64,000 nt of DNA from positions 57,863,209 through 57,927,208 of the forward strand of contig NC_090022.1 in assembly GCF_037176765.1 (NCBI RefSeq), read 5' to 3'. Positions 48,020 through 61,200 of this stretch are shown piece after piece. The translations under genes were made by a program, and so were the position numbers. Under the pieces are notes generated by a model. It worked only from the letters and a program-made list of their open reading frames with translations. It did no database searches and was not told the DNA's origin. The number at the start of each line of letters is the position of its first letter. Position 1 is the stretch's first letter. This DNA comes from Anolis sagrei. Lineage: Eukaryota; Chordata; Lepidosauria; Squamata; Anolidae.

Positions 48020-50010
48020 TTATAACTATGTTGTAACTATGAAGCTCAGCCAAAGCTAAGGAATGTGTGTTCACATTGAATAAGTGTGATGGTTATGAGG
48101 GCACCCTATGCTGTTTCAATATCTTTGCAAGATGTATGTATAGCAGATATATGTATAGCAGGGTGGAAGGAACCAACTACTTTAATTAAACATTGTAAAT
48201 TGGATAGGTATAAATTGGCATAAGATGTATTTGTCAGAACAGTCCTTCAAACTGTGGTTTCATAGTTTAGAAGTTTAAAATGTATTGTTAGAGAGTTTGG
48301 ATAAATCTCAGTTATGGTGGATTGCGGCGCTGTGCCATCTTGAATACTTACTCTGAATAACCATTCTGGGTTGGCAGAAAGAACCATCCATACCTGTTCT
48401 CCAGGGAAAATTAGTAATAAGAACAATGAGACAAAGTTTTCAGGAGTTAGGCGTAGGAATAGGTCAAGACTAGATAATCAAACCGATTGAGAAAAGAAGG
48501 AATATTAGCTGACCAAATGAGGGGAAAACATTGTGTCCTGTCTAGGTGGCTTGGCGCACAGGAACTTAGAGTACACCTCTTGTCATCCCAAAATGAATAT
48601 TCATGGTGGATTGCTCCTCCTGTCATCGCAGATTGAATATTCACAGTAAGTATAGCTTCTCATTTTCTACACACACAAACACACACTTTTGTGTCATTCA
48701 ACTAAAGGTAAGCAGGAGGTCACATATTTTTGATTTCAATGGTAGATTTAAGGGCAGTTTTAAGTGGTAGATTTAAAGGCGTAATCCACTGCCGTGTAGA
48801 TTATGGGAACTGTCTTCACTGTTTCTTAGGTTTACAAAATATATAGATACAATCTGAAAATTGTAGACATAATCTGTTGGATCCTAGCAAAAAGAAATAC
48901 ATCTACTAACCACTGAAAACTATTTCAACCATTGGAAATTATTTTCAGTTTAATTTATTCAGCTTTGGAAACAGCTTTAATAAAAACTTCAGAATGGAAC
49001 AAATCAATGTTCTTTGCAGTTCTTGAAATGTGCATGCTCACCTAATTGCATCTGATGTATTTTGGTGAAAAATGTTGGGGTGTTTGATCTTTTTTTATTC
49101 ACACGCCAAGCTCAGGTCTTTACTGCTAACTCTCATGTAATCTCTTGTAGAAACTTGTGGGTAAAGCAGAGTATCTTATGTATGCACTGGTATTTATAGT
49201 AAGTTATTCATGGATCTGGACTATGCAAGAGGCAAGGATCACTTTTCAATACATCACCCTTAGCCTTAACACAGGCTGCAAGAACGTTTCTGATTCGAAC
49301 ATGGAAGAAAGGTGAGAAGAATATGTGGCGTCATGTTTTAAAATCATTTCCATTTTCACATATTCATGTAATATATAACCATGAATCTTTTCAGTGTATG
49401 ATAAAGGAATATAACCTCATTAGAAATGACAGTAGAAATGTTTACACTATTTGAAGTATGTAGAGCAAATGCTGCTTCCTTCTGGAAAGATCAGTCTGTA
49501 TTGCACACTTCAGTGCTTGTCTGTTCACAATGTTTGCAGTTGTTTGCAGTCATTATCTTTTATTTGTGGAATTAAATTCTGAGCATTTTACACTGAGATC
49601 CTATGGGTGATATTGTTTAATGGGCCTGACCCAACCTGTGTGCCTCATGCTCAACAGGAATGAGGTCAAGATTGTGAAAGGAAGGAGGTGGCTGGATGGG
49701 GTGAATCATTGGGAAGAAATTGCACACACTGGTGCATGAAAGGAAAATGAAATGATTTGTTTAATTACTCTGACCATTGCTTAGTCATATGCTGATCCCC
49801 CCTTTTCAAACTGTTAAACTAGTTTTAATCCAAATACATAACAATTGGAATTTTGCTATTTTGCTGAATAAACATTTTACTTGATGTAATATTGCTTGTT
49901 TCCTTCCATTTTTGTTCATATTGTTTAATTAACTAGTGTAAAATACTTTTTGAAAAATACCACTACAAAATTCTTTAGCAAGGATATCAAATAGTTCTCA
50001 ATGCCACCTA
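48020..50010. other. DNAH12-ASB14 intergenic sequence
   Basis: Apparently unique sequence with no recognised gene, RNA or repeat family. It may include the ASB14 promoter or a non-coding first exon, which cannot be placed by eye. Confidence 0.4.
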
Positions 50011-50012
50011 TT

Positions 50013-50205
50013 TTTGGGTTTTTGTAAGTTTTCCGGGCTATATGGCATGTTCCAGAAGCATTCTCTCCTGACGTTTTGCCTGCATCTATGGCAAGCATCC
50101 TCAGAGGTTGTGAGGTCTGTGGAAACTAGGAAAATTGGGTTTATATATCTGTGGAATGTCCAGGGTGGGAGAAAGAACTCTTTTCTGTTGGAGCTAGGTG
50201 TGAAT
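50013..50205 (-). mobile_element. Penelope-like fragment
   Basis: In minus sense it contains gtggaatgtccagggtggga, catcctcagaggttgtgagg and ttttccgggctatatggcat. The core is degenerate: GAAA has become AAAA. Confidence 0.7.
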
Positions 50206-50564
50206 GTTTTTGTTTTTGTTTATTTCAAAAGGTAACAAATAAGTACTGTTCAAAAAGGTAATGAATCTTTGTGTTTTGTTTTTATCTAATTTTCTCATTT
50301 AATCAATCCTGCCTAATTAAATGTGTTTAGCATGATTTAAATTTTATATTTAAGGTTTGATTTCAAGGTACTCATAATTTTTGTCTTCATTATCTGCTAA
50401 ATTAAGTAACTTTCACCCCAAATAGTAAGATGATGTGGGAATCCAAAGTTGCTGGGTTTTTTTCTCTCATTAATTTCATAATGCCTGTACAAATCATTTC
50501 TGATTGATCCGCAGCAATATATACAATTTGCATCAGGTATGTTTGCGCTTGATTTTTTAGATCT

Positions 50565-50890
50565 AAAGTAAAGGTAAAGGTTTCCCCTTGACATTAAGTC
50601 TAGTCATGTCCAACTCTAGGGGGTGGTGCTCATCTCCATTTCTAAGCCAAAGAGCCAGCATTGTCCATAGACGCCTCAAAGGTCATGTGGCCGGCATGAC
50701 TGCATGGAGTGCCGTTACCTTCCCGCCAGAGCAGTACCTATTGATTTACTCACATTTTAATGTTTTTGAACTGCTAGGTTAGCAGAAGCTGGGGCTAGCA
50801 ATGGGAGTTCACCCCATCCCACGGATTTGTACCACCAACCTTCTGGTTAGCAAGTTCAGCAGCTTAGTGGTTTAACCTGCTGTGCCAGAT
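50565..50890 (-). repeat. tRNA-derived SINE, near full length
   Basis: In minus sense: tRNA-like head (ctggcacagcaggttaaacc, B-box-like ggtacaaatcc), then agccccagcttctgctaacc, ggtcatgtggccggcatgac-like body, and tail with repeated ctttacc units. Pol III SINE of the Sauria type as far as I can judge. Confidence 0.8.
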
Positions 50891-50894
50891 CTTT

Positions 50895-52000
50895 GCACTG
50901 TAATAATCCACTATGGTATTAGCTTCATGCATTTCCTGGATTGTGAAAAACCAAATAAAAAATGCAGGAAAAAAATGTAGACGCAGAGCGAAACAATGTG
51001 ACACTATTCCGGATATGTTACCTTTTCTGGTTTGGTCTCTCCAGCACTTGTAATTTTTTCTTAACATTTTAACCAATATCTTAGTACTCTTTTAACAAAC
51101 TGGCATCTTAAGGGGAATTGATTACAGTTCCTTAACATAAGCAAATTATATTTTAATTTGTTTAATGATAGCTAAATTTTAACATTCTGAAAAAAATCAC
51201 ATCATGATTTAACAGTTCCTGTGAAAGCAACAAAAGTCCAAATATAATTGCATGTTAGAACAGTGGAAAATGAGTATTCACTCAGATGTAACAATTATGT
51301 GTGCTTTATCTTTTTGTATGAAGTTTGGTTTACTCAGCAAACATCTACCATGAAATTATGATTATGACCAGCTGTTTTGAGATGTTTTGGTCTACAGCTT
51401 CATCTTCCAGTCTTTGCTCCTTCACAGGGTGACAGGACTGCATAGAAACTGTACACAATCGTAACTGTATCCTAGAGAGGAATATCAGGCTGAAGATGTA
51501 TTGGCATTTCTGAAGCACTTGGCATCCCCAACCATGTGTATGGACAAATAGGATCAATAGTGGACATCACATCCACCCACCAGATTATCCCAGAAGGAGT
51601 ATCAACTTTTCTCCGAAGCACTGTGCTAATCACACATTGAAAACAAAGAGATAAATGTGACTTTATATAGTTCATACCTTACTTTTTAACTGGCTGCGTG
51701 TGAAAATTAGAAGTAACATGTTAATTAGTATTATCTCCTGATATATTTACAAAATTAAAACAATGTGTCACCCTACCAATGTTCAGTTATGAATGGCTTC
51801 AACTTGTCATTAGATTAATTCTACTTCTCTCTTCATCTGGTTTGACACTAATCCAGATTTACCTTCCTTTTTCCTACCAGTGGTCAGAAAATCAAATTGA
51901 TGCAAAAAGAGCTATTTAAATTATGTTTTCTTTTGTTGTTATTTAGTGAAAGAAAGAAAAATACTATGTTGTTCTATTTGTCATTTTGTATTTTTCCTCA
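50895..52000. other. Region just upstream of ASB14
   Basis: No repeat recognised. It could hold ASB14 promoter sequence or a 5' UTR exon; no CpG-rich block is evident. Confidence 0.35.
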
Positions 52001-52115
52001 TACTTATAGCACCTGATGTCTCTGGCAAACAGAAGAATCTACGAATTTAAAAGTCTGGCATAGAACCGCCATTTAGTCCCATCTGGTTTTGTGATCTAAA
52101 ACATGTGGTTTTAAC

Positions 52116-52237
52116 ATGTATGATATTACAAATACAAATGATGATGCTGATGATGACATACCTACTCAGTATGTCATTCAACAAAGCTTGCAGGACATTC
52201 ACAAGAGCAAGACAGTGAATACAGAAAATTGTGATAG
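52116..52237 (+). CDS. ASB14: ASB14 exon 1 (start codon)
   Basis: ATG 52116-52118, donor GATAG/gtatgt, 122 nt. It starts [20 protein letters not shown] and continues [10 protein letters not shown]. The acidic run followed by QQSLQDI is characteristic of the ASB14 N-terminus. An AG after a pyrimidine-rich stretch ending at 52009 (cttatag) could be the acceptor of a 5' UTR exon; that part is uncertain. Confidence 0.88.
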
Positions 52238-55200
52238 GTATGTATATTTTTCTGGATGTTTCTTTGAGTAGTAACTATGACATTATTGGTGAAAAAGTCA
52301 GTGAGACTTTCAAACATTAAGCATTGTTTGCAGAATAATATGCACATGGGATATTCCTCCAATGTGTGTGTTTGACTTCATTTTGAGCCCATTCTTCCCT
52401 CCTGACATTTAGAAAGCTGGTAAAAACATGGCTTTGGGATAATGCATTTGCAGAATGATGACTGAATCAATAACTACTGACATTTCTGGCGGATGGCGAT
52501 GAATTTGTGATTTACTCTAATGAACTGACTTTTTTGTAACTTGTATGAATTGTATGAATTGTATTTTAATGTATTTTATATTGATGACGTATACTGTTTT
52601 TTTCTTATTGTATTGAATCTTATGTTGTTAGCCGGCCTGAGTCCCTCCTCGGAGGTCGAGAAGACCGGGTTATAAAAACTCTAAATAAAATAATAAAATA
52701 ATAATTCTTCATCCCAAAAGCTTGACATATTGTCAAGCTTTTACACATTGTCACAATTAAGCAATTCTTGCTGTAAGCTTGCAGCCTCAAAAGACCTGAT
52801 ACAAAACGGAGAGAAAGAGTGGAGAAGCAAATCCAGGCACTAGTTTACTGATTGTAAAGATAAAGAGATTGAAGTCCAAAATCTGAAACGTCCAATGTTT
52901 GTGTTTAGACGTGGGTTCCATCTCAAAGATTTCTCATTATGTAAATGCAAACATTGCAAAAGTTTTAAAAAAAAGCATTATTCTAAAATTCAAACACTCC
53001 AGATCCTAAATTGCTGTGCAACATAACTGGTCCCATTGCTAATGTTCCAAATTACACAACCAACTCCATTTCAGAACACTTCAAGGCCTTCGTTTTTAAA
53101 AAATATACATTTATCCTTTCATATTACCTAAATTGCACTTCTCCCTTTTGTTGTACTGGTATTTACAACAAAGCCCCTCATCAGTGAAATTCATTCAGTT
53201 GCCATAAGTTGAACAGTAACTTGAAGGCACTTACACACATTCTCCAAGGCTCTGGAGGGAAATGATCAGTCACAGCTATCAGCATGTAGCTTTGTAATGC
53301 AGATACTTTCAATTAGTCCAAGAACTGAATCCATGGAAGAATGCTTAATTTCCCATAGTATACAGAATGGTAATCTCCTTTTGCAATAGGCTTTCTTGAT
53401 TTCCTGTTCATAACTTCTGGTTCTAACTTGCAAGATATGGGTTGATCTACCTTATTATAGACAAATCCTTTATCTACTTCTAAATTACAGTCCTGTATTT
53501 AGTGAATCCACAAACATGAATACTCAAATGACTTTTCAGGAGAGCCTCTGCTAGATTGTTTGACTTTTCAGAAGGGTCTCTGCTAAAGGCCTATGATCCC
53601 TTATCAATAAGCATATTTTGTGAGAGTGGAGGCTGAATGTGGAATTTGTGGTTTAACACTTTTGTTTTGGCTTTGGAATCAGGGATAAGAAAGTGGTAAT
53701 TTTGTATCCTGTCCTTCAAACCAACAATTAATAAGCTCTTAAAGTCAGATTTAGAAACATAGGTGGAATCCTGTTGGAGCATAGCATGCTTGAAAGTAGA
53801 CTTACATGTTCAGGATATAGAATTGTGAATTCTACAACATCTATTTTCCCAAAGAGAAAGTGTCTGAAATCAACAGGTCAGTCATTTTAGGGTTGCCATA
53901 AATCGAAAATGAGGGCGCAGTAACAAGACAAAACCCATAGTGTCGTAACACTTTACAGGGTTCTTAAAGACAAATGTGAGTACGACTGGTGTCTTATTAC
54001 TCACCACAGCTGTATAGTAAATCTGTCAACTTAAGAAAAGTTCTTTTTCTCCATTTTAATTTATTTTTTATGCTGACAAAGGGAAAGCATTTTTTAAATT
54101 GTGTTATTATTATTTTGTTCTTTGTAGCTTTGGTTTTGCTACAAGTGAAAATCACAAGGCAATAATTGCTGCCGTTCGGACAGTTAAGTATCTTTGTTAG
54201 TTAACAAAGCATGCTTTGCCCATTCTTGGGGATTTCAGCTATAAAATGAAGCATTTGTTTCGCTTTATGTCACAAAGTCTTATATTACCAGATTAGCCAA
54301 CCATATAATGAACTACTGAATGCTGAGACATCCAGTGACGTGCATACATATATTCAAGAAGCAGCTCAGACTTTATTGTAATTGAGAATTTCCCCACAGA
54401 TTCCACTGTGAACAAGAATACCTTTATTTCTGTTAATGCCGCTGAGCATTCTCTGAGCTAGTATGAGAAAATAAAAATGATGTGCATATGCACCCAGGAC
54501 TTCATTTTGAATATATCTGACTACTTCAGAAAAAAGTTGAGAATTTGGATTGATGATACATGACATCCTCCAGAGCTACAAGGAGATGGGGTTGGGAAGC
54601 TGTTGTGTCAACAATTGTTTTGGTGTGGCATGGCATGTGTGTTTGTTGTTCATGGATGCCTGAACCTTGAGGATTTGTGCGTGTTTTGCTTGGGTTTTGT
54701 GGATGAGTGTGTTTTGATAGATGTTTCATTTAGGTATAAATGTTTTAATTTGTACGTTCGTGTACGTTCATGTTTTGTACATTCATGTTAATGGAAGGTA
54801 TCTCCAATTTGCCTTCCACAAAATGAGTGCTTCATACAGACGAATATGTAGTTTGTAATTGTGTAAGGGTTAGTTCTGCCTCTGTTTTGCACTCACATTG
54901 CCCTCTTTAACTGCCATGGTTGCATCTTGTGCCATTCCATGGCTTGTAGTTTGAAGGGTCTCTGAAGCACGTTACAAATCCCATGATTCTAAAAGATGCA
55001 GAGACCTCAGTTTTGTAGGAAGTTATGATCTCCGAGCTTCACCAGTTTGCCTGTTATGAATGTCTGTGAACGCATAAAAGCACAGACCGAAAATGATAGT
55101 TTGATATTTACAACTCATGCCCCACGTCTCTGTTGTAGTTAGGTTCTAGAGCAAATTATTTTTCTTTTACTGTCACCAGTTTGTCTTCTGGTGGACAATG

Positions 55201-58200
55201 GAGTTTTGTGACTGGTCATATCTATCACACTATACACAGTTTATACATGAGCAGGGCAGACATTTTGGGAAAGTACCAATCACAGTATTTAAATGCTTGC
55301 TGGTCCAAAAAAAAAAAAAAGCTTAATTTTTTAAGTTCATTAAAGTTAACAATATTTTAAATTATCTTTGACTTTTCGGGACATAGATGTGCATTATTCA
55401 AACCATTTGTTTACTCAACAGGTCAAGAAGAGACTCTGCTCAGCCTGATAAGGAATGCCTCTGCTTTTCGGGAAGTAGACGGAGAAGGCTGCCTTCCTTT
55501 GCATGAAGCCGCAGCACAACCAAATGGGCATATTCTAGAAATAACTCTTAAAGGTGAACCCTCTGTGGGTGTTTTTCTCAAGTCTCATTTCTGTGTTAAT
55601 TTGTTATGTAAATACTTATCTGTTTGTTGTGATTTTCTTTCAGCTTCTCACCCCGTTGTGTGGCAGCAAAGAAATCTGAAGGGAGAAACTCCTCTGTTTT
55701 TAGCAGTAGAGAAATGCCTTGTAAAAAATGTACATTTTCTACTTCTCAATGATTTTAATCCTGATGTTAAAAATGAAGAAGGAGATTCTGCCTTAATCAC
55801 TGGTAAAACAAATACATTTTCTCTAATCTAATACTGTTGTTATATATAATTTAGAATGGTTTGAGCATATTAAAGATGTCCTTTTCATATTGTGCAAAAC
55901 TCTGAGATACAATTATTGATTTTTTATTCAGTGACCTGTAGACTTGTTTCTGCTTAGTTTCTGCTTAGTTATTCCTACTGTAATAGTGCCTGACAGTTTC
56001 CTCCCACTTTCCCTATTACCACAAATGCCCCTTTCTGCCTTGTTCCCCACACCCACTTCAGGAGCAGATTGAAACATGTAGTCAGTGGTTCTCAGCCTGT
56101 GGGTCCACAGATGTTTTGGCCTTCAACTCCCAGAAATCCTAATAGCTGGTAACCTGGCTGGGATTTCTGGGAGTTGTAAGCCAAAACACCTGGGGACTCA
56201 CAGGTTGAGAACTATTGGCGTAGATTCTTCTAAGAATTTCCTTTGTGTTGTCTCAGCCAGCTGGTGAATGGGCTATCTCTGAAACAGACAACTTGGGAAA
56301 ATCTTGGAAGAACATATTCATCTTATTCTGATCCTGAAAATATTATAAACATATTATGATTCTGCTTGGCTGTGGAATTATAATTCTGAACATATATTAT
56401 AGAAATGTGTTATGTGAAAAATCAGTGGGATTTTCTTTTGGGTCTTTTTTCATAGAATGAAACCCTAAAACTGCATCAGCATGTATCTGTTCACTAAGGA
56501 CATTTTAGCCTTTTGCCTTCTTTAGTCCCAATGAGTTGGAATAGTTTTGTTGGTGTTGTTTATTCGTTGAGAGTATAGTTATGCCAGGAGGTCTCACTGA
56601 GCCCCACTGTTTCTGAGGAACCCCTTTTCCTGTTGTGATTGTATCCTATGGAGTTAGGTTACTTGGGGACGGTCCATTACTTGCTTCCGCAATAGTTTAT
56701 GAAGAGCTCCACAGTTCTCTTGGGTCCTGGTACTATACCCAGATCTGACTTCTTTGGCAACTGAGGGCTCAGAGTTTTTCCTCCAGAGGCAGAGCCAGTT
56801 CATTTGCTGATTGCTGGACTCGGGGTCTGGCTATGATCAAGCATCACATGCTGCACACTGCAATTATTTTCCCCTGAGTCATGCCAGGTCCCAAAAGGAC
56901 AACAAACTCTCTTATTCTGAATGGAAGTGAGACTAAGGGAGCTGTTTCAGCCCCTGAGAGCCATGCACAAAAATAGACTCATATCTGCACTCTCTTTTTC
57001 AAGCTCTAGGATGAATCTAACTTTAGTCTCTCGTATTGCTATGTGACCTTTATTGCTGCATAAAAATAGCATAGGGCAGCTATGTAAAAGCTCATCCTAA
57101 GATAGTTTCACAGGAAAGCGAAGTGTTTGGTGCAATGTTTTTAAAATTAATCCTTTAAGTGTGGCTCTTCCCAATTTTACTGTCTTTTACAGCTGTTAAA
57201 CATAAATCTTACGAAATTGCTTCGTTACTGATACAATTTGGTGCTGATGTCAACTTACAATGTATCAATAAGAGAACAGCTTTACACGAGGCAGCAAGGC
57301 TCGGCTTAAAAGACATGGTGGAGCTTCTGCTCTGTTCAAAGGCAGATCCAGACCCACGGAGTTCCTATGGGCTCACACCTTTAGCCCTGGCAGCACAGAA
57401 TGGGCATACTGACATTCTGAAAATATTACTGCGTAAAGGTGAGAATTAGACATGCCATTTAATCCCAATCGGGGTTTCTGGTGGTTGCCAGAACATTCAT
57501 ATGATATATTGTTGTTAAGCGTAGAAATCACTTTCTAATGTTTAATTCAGGATTTTAGAAGCCTGGTCTGCCTTCTGTGAGAAGGAGAGGCAGTTATGGT
57601 GAAACAATCTGCACCATGCAGAAGGGAGTCGTGTGGGAAAACCCTAGACATATCTGGACATACTTCCTTTCCAAGTCCTCAGTAGATTCAAGGCAGTGAG
57701 TCTCTGCAAGTCAATCATCAGACACGACAAAAAAAAAATCAGGCATGATGGTGCAGATCTGTTGATGGTCCACACAATAACTCAGAATTGCCCTTGATAA
57801 TCATAAAGTGTATATGTTGGCTGAGTATATTATGGCCTTTGGTTAAGCATGTTTATTCAGTATTTTTTATTAACATGTCTTGTGTACTTATATATTACAC
57901 AATTTTTGTTATGTGTTCACAAATGCTATAAGCCCTTTTCTCACTCAAATTGTTACAAAGGAGGAGCTTGGTATCCGTTCAACAGGAAACCTTGTTTTCT
58001 TAAAAGACTTTAAAATGTAACCCTGGTGGTGAATAGTATTGTACCAGTTTAGTAAATAATGGGTTTGCTGAGATATAGCAGCAAAAAGGTATGTGATCTT
58101 CCAATTCCATTTTGACTTTTGACAGCCCTTTCTTCAGATTTATCCCTTTTGCAGTATTTTTCAGCCCTAAAAATGTCCTGCAGTAGATCAATAAAGCAGA

Positions 58201-61200
58201 CTAACATTGATCCTATTTTCCCACATTCTTGCAGAAATCCATTTATTCCAACATATTTCCTTCTGAAAGAGTTATTACAGGGGGAGAGAGGCCCCGCGGG
58301 TCTTCAATTCCTGGTTTGTACTACCTAAACCTCTACTGCTCTTTTCCATGCAGGTGCTAATGTTCTTTCCCAGGCATCGGATTGTGCATCCGTATTATTT
58401 GAGGCTGCTGGAGGAGGAAATCCAGACTGTGTCAATCTCCTTCTGGAGTATGGAGCTGATGCCAATGTACCAAAGCATTCGGGTCATTTGCCTATCCACA
58501 GAGCTGCTTATAGGGGACACTTCTTGTGAGTTTCACTATTCTGACTCATTGAGTGCAGTTGGGGAGTTGGGAGATTTCAGTAGTCATATAGCCATCCCTT
58601 TGTTATATCTCTGGGCAGATTAACTATGCCTTTGATTAGTTTCTCAGATCTAGCATCACCAAAAGCAAAAAGAACTTTTCCACATTTAACACCTGCAAAA
58701 AGAGCAGGTATTGAAGCAGTCAGTGCAGCAGCCCGATCTCTTTTGCATCTGGGAGAGGTCACTCAGAGTTTTGGAATATAGTCTAACTACACAGATATCT
58801 ATAAATACAATGTTAATACACAAATGTCCTATTGCTATAAGCTTCAGCACAAATACCAATTGGAGTAATGAGAAAAGTATCAAACTAACTCATATAATAC
58901 ATAAGCATGGGAAACAAACCCATAGGAACAATTTACAACAGTGTAACAAACATAATATTCATGTTTTTCAAAATAATTTGTAAAATCTTCCAAAGGTCAT
59001 GTAGACAGACTTCAACATATCCAATATTGTCCCATGTAAATTCAAGATGTGATAGACAGTCTTGGGAATACAAGGTTTTTATGTCCTTGTTTCAAGAGGA
59101 GTGTCTCTTCTTCAAGTTTCTTTAAATGAAGGAATGAACCTTGAAAGAAACCTGAAGAAGAGATACTCCTCTACATGCAGATGACACCAATCTTTACTAC
59201 TCCTTTCCACCCAAAGCCAAGGAAGCTGTCCTCACCCTAAACCAGTGTCTGTCATCAGTAATGAACTGGGTGAAAGCAAGCAAATTGAGACTTAATCCAG
59301 ACAAGCCAGAGGTGCTCTTAATCAGTTGGAGGGCAGATCAAGGAAGAGGATAGGATTGCATTCTCCCTGAAAGCACAAGCCCATCGTTTGTGGGTCCTCC
59401 TAGATTCAGCATTGAACGTGGAGGCCCAGCTTTCTGTGGTGTCCAAGAGTACCTTTGTATATTTAAGACTCGTGCAACAACTATGCCTATTCTTTGGAAC
59501 ACTGGATCTGGCTATGGTAGCACATGCCTTAGTTTCCTCCCATTGCTGTACATGGGACTACCTTTGAGGTGTGCTCAGAAACATCAGTTGGTACAAAAAG
59601 CTACAGCCAGACTGTTAATGGTGGCTGGCTACAGAGAGCACCCAACCCCCTTGTTGCAGCAGCTTCACCGGCTGCTACTTTGTTTCAGGGCACAATTCAA
59701 AGTAATGGTTGCAGTTCAGGTCCAAGCTATTGGGCAGCCATCTCCTGGTATGAACTTGCCTGGGCCCTGAAATCCTTCTTTCATTTCCACCTCCATCTCA
59801 AGCATGGTTGTGGGAGGCACAATAGAGTGCTTTCTCAGTGGCTACACCTCGTATTTGGAACTGCCTGTCCAAAATAGACAGGCTTTTAAAGAACATTTTT
59901 AAGACTGTGACCAAGAGTGCAGATTTGTATTTGCGTATTTAATATATTTTAATTTTTAAATTGTTTTAACTATATATTTTAATGCTCCTATGTTTAATTT
60001 TATTTTAATGTTTATAAGTTTTTGGTTTTAAATTGTTCATTTGCTAAAACATGGTTACTCACTTTGAGTCTCTTTTAAGAGAGAAAAAGAGGGATATAAT
60101 AAATAAGATAGACAGATTTATAGATAAGTAGATAGTCAAATCCTCCTCAGTACGTACAGAAGGTAGACTGGCTGATAAAAGTCTCAATTCAATATCTTCT
60201 CAGCATAATACAAATATTCGCATGCAAAGCTACCCTACACTGAATCACGAACCACCATCATCCTGATTTACTGTAAAGTCCTCAAGTTATTGATGAACAT
60301 GTTTGCAATCTGTGTGATGGGTAGATTGATGGCTGTATGCCATCTTCTTGCTGCACACCATTTTATCTTTGTGCCCACAGAGGTTTGTGAGGTTTCTTGT
60401 GATTTGGGAAAGAGGTGGAAAGTCCAAGCAAACCAAATCCAACTCCATTTTTGTGGGCAGTTTTCATGCTGTGTGAAATGAAGTCATCCCAACTTTGGCA
60501 GTTTTGGCAATGGGTTACAAACTTGTTTTACAATCATACTCTTTGGTAATTCTTGCACATTTTGCTCTTGAGTTCCTTCTTTACTCATACACTAATTAGG
60601 ACAGAATGGCTCTCATTTGGTAGTGCTGAATGGGAAAGGGAGTGGAAACTTCTCACAACGAGCCACCCTTCATGCCGGTTTTCCCCCAATGCCTTGTCAT
60701 CATAACAATATTATTGAATAGTTGGATTTTCTTTTCTTTATCTCTCAGAGCTCTGCAGATCTTGGTTCCAGTAACAGATCTTTCTGACATAAAGGAAAGT
60801 GGGATCAGTCCACTTCACTCTGCAGCAGCAGGAGGGCATCCTCAGTGCCTTGAATTCCTTCTAAAATCTGGTTTTGATGTCAATTTTATGTTGCATCAGA
60901 GAATTCGCAAAGGCTATGATGATGAGAGGAAGTCAGCCTTGTATTTTGCTGTCTCTAATGGCGATATTACTTCAGTTCAGCTGCTCCTGAAAGCTGGAGC
61001 CCTACCAAACCAAGACCCAGTGAACTGTCTCCAGTTGGCCTTGCGGATGGCCAACTATGAGCTCATTAGCCTCCTCCTTCGTCACGGAGCAAATGTGAAC
61101 TACTTCTGCAGGGTTAACACAACCCATTTCCCATCAGCTCTGCAGTATACACTGAAAGATGAAGTCATGCTAAGGATGTTGCTGAATTATGGGTACGATG

